Counted from the stretch's first letter, positions 7,869 through 17,066 are shown. The stretch is DNA of 64,000 bases from Paenibacillus segetis (GCF_014639155.1 NZ_BMFT01000001.1:2790001-2854000); one strand, 5' to 3'. Made by a program: numbers and translations. The notes: generated by a model not told the origin, from the letters alone.

Positions 7869-9116
7869 ATGAGAGACAACAACGAAACGCCCAGACGCGG
7901 GGCTCCAGATTTCCAACTTCTCATCCTTACCCTTTTATTAGTAGGTTTTGGGATCGTCATGGTATTCAGCTCCAGTTCCAGCATTACCATTGTCAGCGAG
8001 AGATTCGGATATGATCCGATGTATTTCACAAAACGTCAGCTGGCTTTTGGAGCTATTGGTCTATTTGGTATGTTCATCACAATGAACATACCCTATGAAA
8101 AATTCAAGAAACTATTTATTCCTGTCTTCATCATAGCGATTATACTATTGTTATTTGTACCTTTTGTTGGTGCCATTAACGGCGCGAGTAGCTGGATCAA
8201 ATTAGGTAACTATGGTATTCAACCTACGGAACTTGCTAAGGTTACAACTATTCTGTATCTATCTGCACTTATATCAAAAAAAGGTGAACGGTTTCGCGAC
8301 TTACGTACAGGATATATTCCTGTCATGGTGATCGTCGGAATCGTGGCTGGACTCATCATGATGCAGCCCGATCTAGGTTCCTGTTTCATCCTAGTTGCCA
8401 CCGCCGGTTTAATTATTTTTGCGGGTGGAGCCAACCTGAAGCACATCCTTGGCTCTATTGTCCTCTTGATCATCGGAGCCAGCCTTGTATTAGGCGCACG
8501 AGCACTATGGGATAAAGTTAACCCTAGTGATATCGCCGATGCTGCTGCTGTAGGGACAAACTATAAAATAGGCCGGTTTCAAGCCTATATCAACCCTTGG
8601 GAAGATCCACAAGGAACTGGATTCAGTCTTATTCAATCTCTAACAGCCATTGGCCATGGAGGACTAACTGGAACAGGGTTTGGCCAAGGTATTCAGAAGC
8701 TTCACTACCTAACGAATAGTTATAACGATTTTATCTTCGCGGTAATCGGTGAAGAATTTGGTTTTATCGGCACCTTTTTATTCTTATTGTTCTATCTGTA
8801 TTTTATTTGGAGGGGCGTACTAGTTTCTCTGCGGAGTTCTAGTACCTTTGGTATATTAACTGGGGTCGGAATCATGGGGTTAATTGCCATCCAAGCTTTT
8901 ATTAATATCGGTGGTGTTACTAGAACGATCCCTATAACCGGGGTAACCCTTCCTTTCATTAGCTATGGGGGCTCTTCGTTGCTTGTCATGATGATCGCCA
9001 TGGGAATCGTATTAAGTATCTCACGTCAATCATCTCTACCAACCAAGCAGGAGAGAACCAAGTCTGTTGTAGTGAAACAAGCCTCAAATGAGTTACAAAC
9101 GATGAGACGCAGATAA
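7869..9116 (+). CDS. ftsW: FtsW/RodA/SpoVE (SEDS) peptidoglycan polymerase, probably FtsW
   Basis: The 415-residue polytopic protein has about ten membrane segments. It shows SEDS landmarks: GIQPTELAK in the middle, YNDFIFAVIGEEFGFIG, and the late signature INIGGVTRTIPITGVTLPF followed by SYGGSSL. SEDS proteins polymerise glycan strands from lipid II together with a class B PBP; FtsW works at the division septum. I prefer FtsW over RodA because ylaN, the immediate ftsW (ylaO) neighbour in B. subtilis, lies 1.8 kb away, and ylbF/ylbG are close as well. Some members of this clade act in elongation or sporulation, so the cellular role is less certain than the family. Confidence 0.9.
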   Translation: MRDNNETPRRGAPDFQLLILTLLLVGFGIVMVFSSSSSITIVSERFGYDPMYFTKRQLAFGAIGLFGMFITMNIPYEKFKKLFIPVFIIAIILLLFVPFVGAINGASSWIKLGNYGIQPTELAKVTTILYLSALISKKGERFRDLRTGYIPVMVIVGIVAGLIMMQPDLGSCFILVATAGLIIFAGGANLKHILGSIVLLIIGASLVLGARALWDKVNPSDIADAAAVGTNYKIGRFQAYINPWEDPQGTGFSLIQSLTAIGHGGLTGTGFGQGIQKLHYLTNSYNDFIFAVIGEEFGFIGTFLFLLFYLYFIWRGVLVSLRSSSTFGILTGVGIMGLIAIQAFINIGGVTRTIPITGVTLPFISYGGSSLLVMMIAMGIVLSISRQSSLPTKQERTKSVVVKQASNELQTMRRR

Positions 9117-9136
9117 ATTTATTGACGTAACAACAA

Positions 9137-9175
9137 ATGGGCTGAGCAAGGAATAAAATTCCTCGCTCAGCCCAT
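9137..9175. terminator. Hairpin between convergent ftsW and the Asp23 gene
   Basis: An 11-bp stem (9137-9147 with 9165-9175) extends inward to about 16 bp with one mismatch. T runs on either side are weak, but the position between two gene 3' ends fits a shared terminator. Confidence 0.65.
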
Positions 9176-9209
9176 ATTCATAACCTAAATTTATATATAC
9201 CCTAATTAA

Positions 9210-9572
9210 CTAAACCTCGTCATCCTTAAATGCCACATTCTCAACTTTTACATTTACTTCTACGATCTTCAACCCGGTCATACTTTCCACCGCTTCACGG
9301 ACGTTCTGCTGCAACATACGACATACCTCATGGATTGGAGTTTCATAAAGTACGATTATTCGTAAATCAATCGCTGCTTCCAATTGACCGACTTCTACGG
9401 TGACACCTTTTTGCACATTCTTACCACTTAAACGTTTGGCCCATCCTTCAGATAGCCCTCCAGACATCGCTGCGATACCTGGTGTTTCCAAGGCTGCCAT
9501 TCCAGCGATTTTGGAAACGACATCATCTGAAATCCGAATAAGCCCCATATCCAACTGTAATTGCTCGGTCAT
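9210..9572 (-). CDS. Asp23/Gls24 family envelope stress response protein
   Basis: The 120-residue protein has the Asp23/Gls24 pattern: IRISDDVVSKIAGMAALETP, then a glycine-rich turn, then VEVGQLEAAIDLRIIVLYET and a terminal VEVNVKVENVAF. Relatives (YloU, YqhY, Asp23) are abundant cytosolic proteins linked to the cell envelope or to fatty acid metabolism. No transmembrane anchor is seen. GGAGG precedes the ATG at good spacing. It is convergent with ftsW and divergent from the cation antiporter. Which paralogue it corresponds to is unclear. Confidence 0.9.
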   Translation of the reverse strand: MTEQLQLDMGLIRISDDVVSKIAGMAALETPGIAAMSGGLSEGWAKRLSGKNVQKGVTVEVGQLEAAIDLRIIVLYETPIHEVCRMLQQNVREAVESMTGLKIVEVNVKVENVAFKDDEV

Positions 9573-9740
9573 GGTAATTCCTCCTTCAACCTCATTATAA
9601 TCATTGTAATTCGTAAAACCTAGTAAAGCAACTATAGACCAGTTCCAAGCTTATCGCTTATAATCTTCTCGTTATTGGTTATATTGGTTTTGACCCCATT
9701 TTTTACAGATCCACAAAATAATTGTTGAGGTGTGTCTCCT

Positions 9741-10811
9741 ATGAAAAAATATCTTTTTCCGGGTTTACTTGCGTTTTTCTTCATCCTTAGTGCCATCGGA
9801 CATTTCGTTGAATGGCCAGCAACTTTACAATTCATCATTTCTGCAATTGCTGTTATTTTCGTGGCAGGATTTCTCGGAAAAGCGACTGAAAGTGTAGCTC
9901 ACTACGCCGGGCAGCGTCTAGGTGGGTTTCTGAATGCCACTTTCGGTAACGCTGCAGAGCTCATCATTGGTATTTTACTCGTCAAGGAAGGCCTATTTGA
10001 TATGGTCAAAGCTAGTATAACGGGTTCGATCATAGGGAACCTACTTCTTGTACTTGGTTTAAGCCTCTTTGCTGGTGGTTTGAAACATAAGGTACAACGC
10101 TACAATGTGTCCCTTGCTGGAATGAATGGCTCTCTGATGATCGTTGCAATCATTGCCCTATTCGTACCTGCAATCTTTCTCAATTCCCACGAGCTTCCTA
10201 AAGAAAACATAACGACTTTAAGTCTTGTTGTAGCTGGAATTCTGATCGTTGCTTACATACTCTGGCTCATCTTCTCCATGATCACTCATAAAGATTACCT
10301 AGCAGATGTGACAGAAGATAAAGCTGAGGAACTCCCACATGAACATGCACCAGCCTGGTCCAAACGTCAATCGATCCTCTACCTGATCCTTGCTACGGTC
10401 ATGGTTGCCTTTGTCAGCGAATGGCTAGTTGATACTCTTGATACCTTTACTACCAAATTTGGACTGAGCGAAATTTTCGTCGGCGCCTTCGTTGTAGCTA
10501 TTGTTGGGAATGCGGCCGAACACAGTGCGGCAATCATGCTTGCATTAAAGAATAAAATCGGAGCTTCAGTAGAAATTGCCGTCGGAAGTAGTCTACAAAT
10601 CGCCTTGTTTGTAGCCCCCGTTCTTGTCTTTGTCAGTCACCTGTTTGGCAGACCGATGGATATCGTATTTACCGTAATCGAGCTTTCCGCAATTGGGGTA
10701 TCTGTATTCATTGCCAAGTCTATTACCCAAGATGGGCAAACTAACTGGTACGAAGGGTTACTTCTTATCGCAGTGTATGCTATTCTAGGCGTATCCTTCT
10801 ACTTAATATAA
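9741..10811 (+). CDS. Calcium/proton antiporter, CaCA (CAX/ChaA) family
   Basis: The 356-residue membrane protein has about eleven hydrophobic segments and the two inverted alpha repeats of the CaCA superfamily: NATFGNAAELIIGILL in the first half and AIVGNAAEHSAAIMLALKN in the second. The acidic residues in these GNAAE motifs bind the cation. An acidic, His-containing cytoplasmic loop (TEDKAEELPHEHAP) separates the halves, as in cation/H+ exchangers such as YfkE. The ATG at 9741, eight bases after GAGGTG, is chosen over a GTG at 9732. It most likely exports Ca2+ in exchange for protons. Confidence 0.9.
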   Translation: MKKYLFPGLLAFFFILSAIGHFVEWPATLQFIISAIAVIFVAGFLGKATESVAHYAGQRLGGFLNATFGNAAELIIGILLVKEGLFDMVKASITGSIIGNLLLVLGLSLFAGGLKHKVQRYNVSLAGMNGSLMIVAIIALFVPAIFLNSHELPKENITTLSLVVAGILIVAYILWLIFSMITHKDYLADVTEDKAEELPHEHAPAWSKRQSILYLILATVMVAFVSEWLVDTLDTFTTKFGLSEIFVGAFVVAIVGNAAEHSAAIMLALKNKIGASVEIAVGSSLQIALFVAPVLVFVSHLFGRPMDIVFTVIELSAIGVSVFIAKSITQDGQTNWYEGLLLIAVYAILGVSFYLI

Positions 10812-10849
10812 TCGGCGATACCCACTGCTCAATTTATACATTATCATCA

Positions 10850-10892
10850 AAAAAAGCGTATGTTCCGGAAAAGTCCGGAATATACGCTTTCT
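10850..10892. terminator. Bidirectional terminator, antiporter / ylaN
   Basis: A 17-bp stem (10853-10869 with 10874-10890) with a four-base AAAG loop. A-rich sequence on the left and T-rich on the right would allow termination on both strands between the convergent genes. Confidence 0.85.
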
Positions 10893-10930
10893 TCATTTTT
10901 TGTATATAGGTCTGTTTCTATCAAAACAGG

Positions 10931-11218
10931 TCATTCTTTATTGTTCATCGCTTCGTAGAGTGTAGCCAAGTTCCGTTCGAGCTTACTCACGATCCCTTTC
11001 CCTACCGCTTCCTGGATAAGACCAATACGAACCGCATAATCAACCTGTCTGGAGAAGCCGTACATTTGGGTATCCAGCACTTCCTCATAAAGGGGACAGT
11101 AACGTGTAGCCAGGTTCTCCATCTGCACTTCAATCAGCTTCTCTATTTTATCAGCATCTTCCTGCAGAAGATTTAACGCTTTAAGGTTCAATTGCTCCTG
11201 CAAATCAGATGAAGTCAT
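10931..11218 (-). CDS. ylaN: YlaN family protein (DUF1507)
   Basis: The 95-residue soluble protein matches YlaN along most of its length: [40 protein letters not shown] and the late [14 protein letters not shown]. In B. subtilis and S. aureus YlaN is needed under iron limitation and has been tied to iron homeostasis and Fur control. The neighbouring ftsW gene supports orthology with the ylaN-ftsW pair of Bacillus. It is transcribed alone towards the terminator at 10850. Confidence 0.93.
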   Translation of the reverse strand: MTSSDLQEQLNLKALNLLQEDADKIEKLIEVQMENLATRYCPLYEEVLDTQMYGFSRQVDYAVRIGLIQEAVGKGIVSKLERNLATLYEAMNNKE

Positions 11219-11360
11219 GTTGTTTCCTCCCCATGTCCAAAATCGTCACTCACCTATTCTATTCTTAATATTAGACGAAATTGAAGACCAATACAAGAAC
11301 CTCTCTAAATAAACTAAGTTGAGAGTTCCTTGCCCCCTAGAATGAACCTAGTATTTCTGC

Positions 11361-11403
11361 AAAAAAAGAACACTCCCAGCCTAATAAGGCGGGAGCGTCT
11401 TCT
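11361..11403 (-). terminator. Terminator of the HPr-like gene
   Basis: The stem CTCCC-A-GCC / GGC-GGGAG carries a single bulged base. On the minus strand it is followed by seven T. It starts nine bases past the stop codon. Confidence 0.85.
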
Positions 11404-11411
11404 TAATTAAC

Positions 11412-11657
11412 TTATTCAGCTACAACTTTAACATTCAGATCATATTTAGCAAATACCGCAGCAACCGCTGCTTTTGCCTCTTCAGCGTCCGAACCATGAA
11501 CATGCAGTTCGTAGCTTTGAGTGTTCACTAACGTAGTAAAAAGACCAAGGATACTTTTAACGTCAATATACTTGTTGTCAGCTTGCAATACGATCGAAGA
11601 AGCAAACTTACCTGCAGTTTGAGCAATTTCAACTACCGCTTCATTATTAGTGGCCAT
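11412..11657 (-). CDS. Truncated HPr-like protein without the phospho-histidine region
   Basis: The 81-residue protein aligns with HPr/Crh from about HPr residue 18 onward: AGKFASSIVLQADN corresponds to the helix-turn after the active site and VKSILGLF to the Ser46 region (here Ser35). The usual first strand and the G-[LI]-H-[AT]-R-P active-site loop with His15 are missing. The N-terminus instead reads MATNNEAVVEIAQT. The start is secure because GGAGGG lies six bases upstream. PTS phosphotransfer through His15 is therefore impossible. Regulation through Ser46, as in Crh acting on CcpA, remains conceivable. It has its own terminator and no pts neighbours. Confidence 0.82.
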   Translation of the reverse strand: MATNNEAVVEIAQTAGKFASSIVLQADNKYIDVKSILGLFTTLVNTQSYELHVHGSDAEEAKAAVAAVFAKYDLNVKVVAE

Positions 11658-11736
11658 GAGAATCCCTCCGTCTCTAACTTTGGAAACATAATAATATGAT
11701 ACATTGAATCCGCTTTCCTAGCAAGTTGTTTTCTGC

Positions 11737-12852
11737 TTATTTTAGGTTTTCGGGGTTCAAACCTTCCAGTTCTGGAAGCACAAATATACCATCTTTGCGA
11801 ATTAGTACATCATCAAAATAAATTTCCCCACCACCATACTCTGGACGCTGGATCAGTACTAGATCCCAGTGGATGGAGGAACGGTTACCATTATCAGCTT
11901 CCTCATACGCTTGCCCTGGTGTGAAATGCAGACTACCTGCAATTTTCTCATCAAACAGTGTATCTTTCATTGGGTGCAAAATGTAGGGATGGAAGCCAAT
12001 CGCAAACTCTCCAATATGTCTCGCTCCATCGTCGCTATCCAGAATTTCGTTGATCCGCTTGTTGTCATTGCTGGTAGCTTCAACGATTTTACCATTCTCA
12101 AAACGGAATACGATATTCTCGAAAGTAATGCCGTTATATAAAGTGGCTGTATTGTAGCTGATCGTTCCATTAATGGAATCGCGTACTGGAGCACTATATA
12201 CTTCACCATCTGGAATGTTTCTTTTACCTGAGCACTTAATAGCGTTGATGTCTTTGATCGAGAACGATAAATCCGTTCCTGGTCCAGTAATTCGTACTTT
12301 ATCCGTACGTTGCATAAGATCAGCTAGAGCGTCCTGCGCCCGGTCCATCTTAGCATAGTCCAGATTACAAACATCAAAGTAGAAATCCTCAAACGCCTCT
12401 GTGCTGACATTTGCTAGCTGCGCCATGCTGGCATTAGGATAACGAAGCACAACCCATTTCGTATGCTTCACCCGCTCTTCACTATGTACAGTATGTTGAT
12501 AAAGCGAGTTATACAGTTTCATTTTATCTTCAGGTACGTCGGAAAGATCGTTCACATTCGCACCCGCCCGAATACCGATATAACAGTCCATTTGTTTCAT
12601 CCGGATTAAATCATAGTCAGCCCAGGTTTTAATCCCTTCAGCAGTGGCATATTTCAATTGCGAGCTTTGAACTGCCTTGTCCGTCAGCTCAACAAACGCA
12701 TTTCCTCCCTTCTTTCCCACTTCTTCTACAATTGCAGTTAATAAATCGCGTTCTGAACCAATCATTTCAACTAGGACGTTTTCACCCGGTTGAACATCTA
12801 CTGAGTACCCTACTAGGTTCTCCGCCAATTTCTGTATTCTTGGATCTCGCAT
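11737..12852 (-). CDS. M29-family metalloaminopeptidase (AmpS/AmpT-like)
   Basis: The 371-residue protein is full length for the M29 (thermophilic aminopeptidase) family. It starts MRDPRIQKLAENLVGYSVDV, and shows the metal-site regions GENVLVEMIGSE, GEFAIGFHPYI and the late SSIHWDLVL. It removes N-terminal residues from peptides in the cytosol with two metal ions. An ATG 30 bases further upstream is in frame, but AAGGAGG lies inside that extension and serves the ATG at 12852. It is upstream of the HPr-like gene and transcribed in the same direction with a 79-base gap. Confidence 0.92.
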   Translation of the reverse strand: MRDPRIQKLAENLVGYSVDVQPGENVLVEMIGSERDLLTAIVEEVGKKGGNAFVELTDKAVQSSQLKYATAEGIKTWADYDLIRMKQMDCYIGIRAGANVNDLSDVPEDKMKLYNSLYQHTVHSEERVKHTKWVVLRYPNASMAQLANVSTEAFEDFYFDVCNLDYAKMDRAQDALADLMQRTDKVRITGPGTDLSFSIKDINAIKCSGKRNIPDGEVYSAPVRDSINGTISYNTATLYNGITFENIVFRFENGKIVEATSNDNKRINEILDSDDGARHIGEFAIGFHPYILHPMKDTLFDEKIAGSLHFTPGQAYEEADNGNRSSIHWDLVLIQRPEYGGGEIYFDDVLIRKDGIFVLPELEGLNPENLK

Positions 12853-12990
12853 GCCTTGTAACGCCTCCTTAAAATTGCGCAATATGCTTGCGCTTAAGAG
12901 TTTCCCAACATAGAAACTCTTAGTTGAACATCGGTTAATTCTTCTCTATTGTAGCACGGCTGTAAAGGGAAGTCAGCATATTCAACCCCA

Positions 12991-13824
12991 CTACTGATAA
13001 CTCGAAAACCGATTGTCTGTTAGCAATACTTCACGTTGTTGAAGCCCCGCTGGGCTCAAATAGATCAACTCCGACTCTGAAGTTAAACGTTGGGGTAGCC
13101 CGTTTCTGCGGCCTATCGTTAGATGATAAATAACCTTTGCATCCGTTTGCTTCAATATTTTAGCAAGTTGTTCGTTGCCGCTGGTCCAAAGATTATTTAT
13201 TTCAGGTTCTACTTTATTGCGGAGTTCAGGTTCCATTTTCGCAATTTTGTTTTCATAATCATTCCTTAGCACCTGCATCTCAGCTGTCAACTTTTCCTTA
13301 ATCATTTCCTTCGCTTCACTAGGATCAAGCTCAATTCGCAGTACCTTTGTTCCTCTGGCCGCTCCACTCTCCGTCGTAATTTTCTTATTCATCTTACGGA
13401 TCGTCTCTAATTGGTCCAGTGGATTCAGCCTGGTCATCCCTTTGCTTAATACCTCACCTTGATTGGCTGATATTGTCCAGGCTCCTCCTTTCCAGAGTAG
13501 CTTGGATTGAATTTCATCATTAGTCTGTTTGTTGCCTGCAGTCTTCCATGTACCAACTTCGTTCAGTCGCGGTAAAATCGTAACCATCTCTAGTTCATGA
13601 TGATTCTTTAATTGCCCATAGTAACTTATGTTCTCTTCCATGAGCGGTTTATCTTGGCGTACAAGTGAAGCATTCCCTTGAAAGCTTAAGGCATCTCGAC
13701 CAGCCAGACCAGACCATGTAAATTCGAACCACTCTTCCGGGGTTTTTGCCTCTCCAATACTACAAGCCACCATGGAGCCCAGACAGCAAAGTATGAATAT
13801 CATTTTGATTCCTCTATATAACAT
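12991..13824 (-). CDS. Secreted lipoprotein of unknown function (277 aa)
   Basis: The N-terminus MLYRGIKMIFILCCLGSMVACS is a short lipoprotein signal, with the modified cysteine at about residue 21. The start at 13824 was chosen because it supplies the basic n-region; an ATG at 13803 has a better-spaced GAGG but would leave a signal without positive charge. The mature part is hydrophilic and beta-rich with a charged helical stretch in the middle (EAKEMIKEKLTAEMQVLRND). I do not recognise a family. It has the general shape of Paenibacillus surface lipoproteins with LolA/LppX-like folds, but that is speculative. The neighbouring genes do not suggest a role. Confidence 0.75.
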   Translation of the reverse strand: MLYRGIKMIFILCCLGSMVACSIGEAKTPEEWFEFTWSGLAGRDALSFQGNASLVRQDKPLMEENISYYGQLKNHHELEMVTILPRLNEVGTWKTAGNKQTNDEIQSKLLWKGGAWTISANQGEVLSKGMTRLNPLDQLETIRKMNKKITTESGAARGTKVLRIELDPSEAKEMIKEKLTAEMQVLRNDYENKIAKMEPELRNKVEPEINNLWTSGNEQLAKILKQTDAKVIYHLTIGRRNGLPQRLTSESELIYLSPAGLQQREVLLTDNRFSSYQ

Positions 13825-13921
13825 ATAACCTCGCGCCCTTTGTCTCCCGGGAAGCACGATAGCGAACCGGGAAATGATGTGTTAACCAGTAGGTTTTCCC
13901 TCATCCCAAAATCTATTCGAA

Positions 13922-13951
13922 AACAAAAGAACGCCCCAACTGGGCGTTCCT
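13922..13951 (-). terminator. Terminator of the diguanylate cyclase gene
   Basis: GAACGCCC (13930-13937) pairs with GGGCGTTC (13943-13950). On the minus strand it is followed by TTTTGTTTT. Confidence 0.85.
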
Positions 13952-13967
13952 ATACTTCAATCTATGC

Positions 13968-15944
13968 TTAATTACCAATTTGAGTTTGGTTTCTTCCGTT
14001 GTTCTTAGACTTATACAAAGCCATATCCGCTTGGTAGAACAGGGATTCTACACTAACCTTGTCATCATACTCTCTCCACTCTGAAACCCCACACGAGACG
14101 GTTACAGGCGGATCCGTTTCCATTGCTACACGTAGACGGATTGTTTCTGCAATTTGATAACAGTTTTCAACATCAGCTCCAGGTAGATAAATCGCCAGTT
14201 CTTCTCCACCCCAGCGCGCAGGTACATCGCTTTTTCGAATGGAACTTTTAACGATAGCACATACCTGTTTAAGGATTTTGTCCCCAGTCTGATGACCAAA
14301 TGTATCGTTTACTTGCTTAAATTGGTCAATATCCACGATGATAAGTGATCCATTGACATCCTTCTTCTGATAATTTTGAATCGCATCATCCAAGTAATGC
14401 CGAGCATAGAGCCCGGTAAGCATATCTCGGTTCGCCATTTTACGTACTTCAGCATGCAGGGAGGCATTAGAGATAGCTAGTCCGATATGTGAAGCTAATA
14501 CCTGAAGCAGCTTATAATTCTCATATGAGAAGAAGCGTTCATTCCGGTGAGCCAATATTATGGCCCCATTGACTTCTCCCCCTACTATAAGAGGGGCTGC
14601 AATCATTGAGCGGGATTCCGTCTCATCCATCAATCTGGACGTTACTTTTCCATAAGCCTTGTAATCCGATAAAATAATCGGTTCCCGTGTTGAAAACACT
14701 AAACCACAGAATCCGTAATCCTTAGGGAAAATTTCCTTAGATAAGGAAGGAACATTACAAGATACGATTTCAAAGATATCACTTTCTTGATCAATCTGCG
14801 TGATACAACAAAACTCCGCCTGAAAGATCGAAAGCAATTCATCGGTAGCAAATTTGAACACTTCTTTTAACTTTAAGCTTTGATTCAGCCGCTTGGTCAG
14901 TTCATTAATTAATCTTAACTCACTGATTAACAGGTTAGATTGCTCGTACAATTTGGCATTCTCAAAGGCAGTACCAGCCGTATCCGCAAGCATCCCGATT
15001 AATTGTAAATCGATATCCTCGATTCCTTCTTGCTGAAGGGTCAAATGAAACACACCATACACGCCTTGCTTACCAATCAATGGAACTGCAATTTCTATGA
15101 TAGGCTCCCCGTCTTTGTTCGTGTATTCTTTACGAAGCATCCGGCCTTCCATGAATGCCCTAACACACATGTAATCCTCTTGCTCTTGTCCCTGTAACTG
15201 CAGTGACTTCACGCGAGGGTCACGACTTGGATGATCCTGCGACATCAAAAGCTCGAGCTTGCCTGCTGGATACATTCCTGCAATTCTCTCGAATACCTCT
15301 GTGATCACCGAATCCACATCTATTTTATCATGAAGTCTTTGCACAACTTGAAACAGCATCGATCGTCTGTTTTCTTCACGTTTTGCCTGCTTCTGAATAT
15401 TAAGTAAATCACTGACAAATAAATTCTCAAATCTCTTATAAAAACAACTTCTAAAATGTTGTGCAGCTGCTTTTACAAGCATCTGCGCAGCTTGGCTTGG
15501 CTCACCATCCATATAGCAACCCATCAGAGCAAACAGCTCGCTATGGTCCCGCGTCACAATTGGAGTGGCTATCCATATTCCTGTAGCAGACTTTATGATT
15601 GCTGAAGACTGTTTCTCAAGACATTCACGAATAGATGTACTGACCAATTGTCTCTCTACTCCGGTAATTAACTCCGGTTCGTACTCTTGGTTCAGTATTT
15701 CTCCCAAATGGTTTGTAATAAACCACTTAACGCCATCATGCTGAGATAAATCAGAGGCTTGTTTTTTCCAATCCTCATAACTGGCTTTTAGAAGAGCTTC
15801 GGTATATGGATAATCGTAAGGGGTAATATCGAGCTGTTCTAGCCAATTCATCTGTGCCTCGTCGTCACCCCAAACATTAAGCGGCGGAAAAGATAATTCT
15901 GTATACATCTTATTCTTCAGGTCATCTCGTGAATGTTTTGCCAT
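13968..15944 (-). CDS. GAF-GAF-GGDEF diguanylate cyclase
   Basis: The 658-residue cytosolic protein has an N-terminal sensor-like region of about 190 residues, two GAF domains (about 200-345 and 355-495) and a C-terminal GGDEF domain (about 500-655). The active-site loop reads RWGGEEL, a GGEEF variant with Leu in the last position. An RKSD inhibitory I-site lies exactly five residues before it. NRDMLTGLYARHYLDDAI marks the domain start. It should make cyclic di-GMP from two GTP, with product inhibition. The ATG at 15944 follows AAGGAG at seven bases; an upstream GTG at 15965 is rejected. No membrane segments are seen, so the signal is probably intracellular. Confidence 0.92.
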   Translation of the reverse strand: MAKHSRDDLKNKMYTELSFPPLNVWGDDEAQMNWLEQLDITPYDYPYTEALLKASYEDWKKQASDLSQHDGVKWFITNHLGEILNQEYEPELITGVERQLVSTSIRECLEKQSSAIIKSATGIWIATPIVTRDHSELFALMGCYMDGEPSQAAQMLVKAAAQHFRSCFYKRFENLFVSDLLNIQKQAKREENRRSMLFQVVQRLHDKIDVDSVITEVFERIAGMYPAGKLELLMSQDHPSRDPRVKSLQLQGQEQEDYMCVRAFMEGRMLRKEYTNKDGEPIIEIAVPLIGKQGVYGVFHLTLQQEGIEDIDLQLIGMLADTAGTAFENAKLYEQSNLLISELRLINELTKRLNQSLKLKEVFKFATDELLSIFQAEFCCITQIDQESDIFEIVSCNVPSLSKEIFPKDYGFCGLVFSTREPIILSDYKAYGKVTSRLMDETESRSMIAAPLIVGGEVNGAIILAHRNERFFSYENYKLLQVLASHIGLAISNASLHAEVRKMANRDMLTGLYARHYLDDAIQNYQKKDVNGSLIIVDIDQFKQVNDTFGHQTGDKILKQVCAIVKSSIRKSDVPARWGGEELAIYLPGADVENCYQIAETIRLRVAMETDPPVTVSCGVSEWREYDDKVSVESLFYQADMALYKSKNNGRNQTQIGN

Positions 15945-16185
15945 AGGATAGCTCCTTTTCGCCACGTCCAGCTCGCAGCGATGTTTTTCGATTCTGTCCT
16001 GAACTCCGCCATTTGAGTGATAGATCCGTTCAATTTCCGTGACTATATGTTTATATTACTATCTTCCTTCCCGTTTTGCATCAAATTTCCTTAAATTTGC
16101 CTTACTTTTTTAGGACAAAAGCCCTATCGACAAATTCCTACTTAATTAAACAAAATAATGTCCCTTGATTAGCTCAAACCTTCCC

Positions 16186-16214
16186 TTGACTCCCCTCATT
16201 ACATCCTATATAAT
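16186..16214 (+). promoter_or_regulatory. Consensus sigma-A promoter of rpsD
   Basis: TTGACT (16186-16191), a 17-base spacer and TATAAT (16209-16214). This places the transcript start near 16221, about 195 bases before the rpsD start codon. Confidence 0.92.
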
Positions 16215-16220
16215 TTATTG

Positions 16221-16400
16221 TTGATAAAGACTGGATAGAGTCTTGATAAGGGAGTAACGATTGCGGCACCCTCTTGGTTTTTGTTGCTGACACGACAGCG
16301 GCTGAACTTTCATGTCAGTTTGAGCGATTTCATCTATCCTCCGCTCAGGCAAACAAAAACTGCGCAAGTAGAACCCTACAACTAAAATTTCATTTTAAAA
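16221..16400 (+). promoter_or_regulatory. Structured 5' leader of rpsD, probable S4 autoregulatory element
   Basis: The leader can fold into nested helices. A 6-bp hairpin lies at about 16227-16244. A closing helix pairs GTTTTTGTT (16277-16285) with AACAAAAAC (16352-16360). An inner stem pairs CTGACA (16287-16292) with TGTCAG (16313-16318), and GAGCG pairs with CGCTC nearby. GGATAGA near 16233 could also pair with TCTATCC at 16333-16339. In B. subtilis S4 represses its own gene through an rpsD leader; this region is the natural counterpart, though identity is inferred from position and structure only. Confidence 0.7.
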
Positions 16401-16416
16401 GGAGTCTACCTATACA

Positions 16417-17016
16417 ATGGCACGTTACACAGGACCTAAATTTAAACTAAGCCGCCGCCTTGGCATTTCTTTGAGCGGTACTGGCAAAGACTTGAAACGC
16501 CCGTTCCCACCAGGACAACACGGTGCGAACCAACGCAGAAAAATCAGTAACTACGGTATGCAACTTTTGGAAAAACAAAAACTTCGTCACATGTACGGCT
16601 TGGGCGAAAAACAATTCCGCACTTTGTTTAACAAAGCGCAAAAATTGCCAGGTATCGCTGGTGAAAACTTCATGGCTTTGCTTGAAAGCCGTCTGGACAA
16701 CCTTGTATACCGCCTTGGTTTTGCCAACTCCCGTGCAGGAGCACGTCAATTGGTATCCCACGGTCACATTACAGTAAACGGCAAAAAAGTTGATATCGCT
16801 TCTTACCGTGTAGAATTAGGCGATGTTATCGGCCTTCGCGAAAGAAGTCGTGGTCTTTCTTCCGTCAAAGAAGCTTTGGAAAATCGTTCGCATCTTCCAG
16901 CTTACCTTGAGTTCAACGATACTGCACTGGAAGGCAAGTTCATCCGCCTACCTGAGCGTTCTGAATTGTCTCAAGAAATCGATGAGAAACAAATCGTCGA
17001 ATTCTACAACCGTTAA
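16417..17016 (+). CDS. rpsD: 30S ribosomal protein S4
   Basis: The 199-residue protein is a full-length S4: [19 protein letters not shown] at the start, [19 protein letters not shown], then the S4 RNA-binding domain ([36 protein letters not shown]). It binds 16S rRNA early in small-subunit assembly and represses its own translation. AAAGGAG precedes the ATG. As in B. subtilis, it stands alone rather than in the alpha ribosomal operon, behind its own promoter, leader and terminator. It lacks the zinc-binding cysteines of the C+ paralogue. Confidence 0.99.
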   Translation: MARYTGPKFKLSRRLGISLSGTGKDLKRPFPPGQHGANQRRKISNYGMQLLEKQKLRHMYGLGEKQFRTLFNKAQKLPGIAGENFMALLESRLDNLVYRLGFANSRAGARQLVSHGHITVNGKKVDIASYRVELGDVIGLRERSRGLSSVKEALENRSHLPAYLEFNDTALEGKFIRLPERSELSQEIDEKQIVEFYNR

Positions 17017-17031
17017 GATTAATATTGAAAT

Positions 17032-17066
17032 AGCCCGGGGTCTTAGACTCCGGGTTGTTTTTTTCT
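17032..17066 (+). terminator. Terminator of rpsD
   Basis: An 11-bp GC-rich stem (17032-17042 with 17046-17056, one G-U pair), followed by a GTTTTTTT tract. Confidence 0.92.

Noticed and set aside
9600-9740. Possible metal riboswitch upstream of the CaCA antiporter
   Set aside because: The gap to the divergent Asp23 gene is under 170 bases and I could find no yybP-ykoY-like core.
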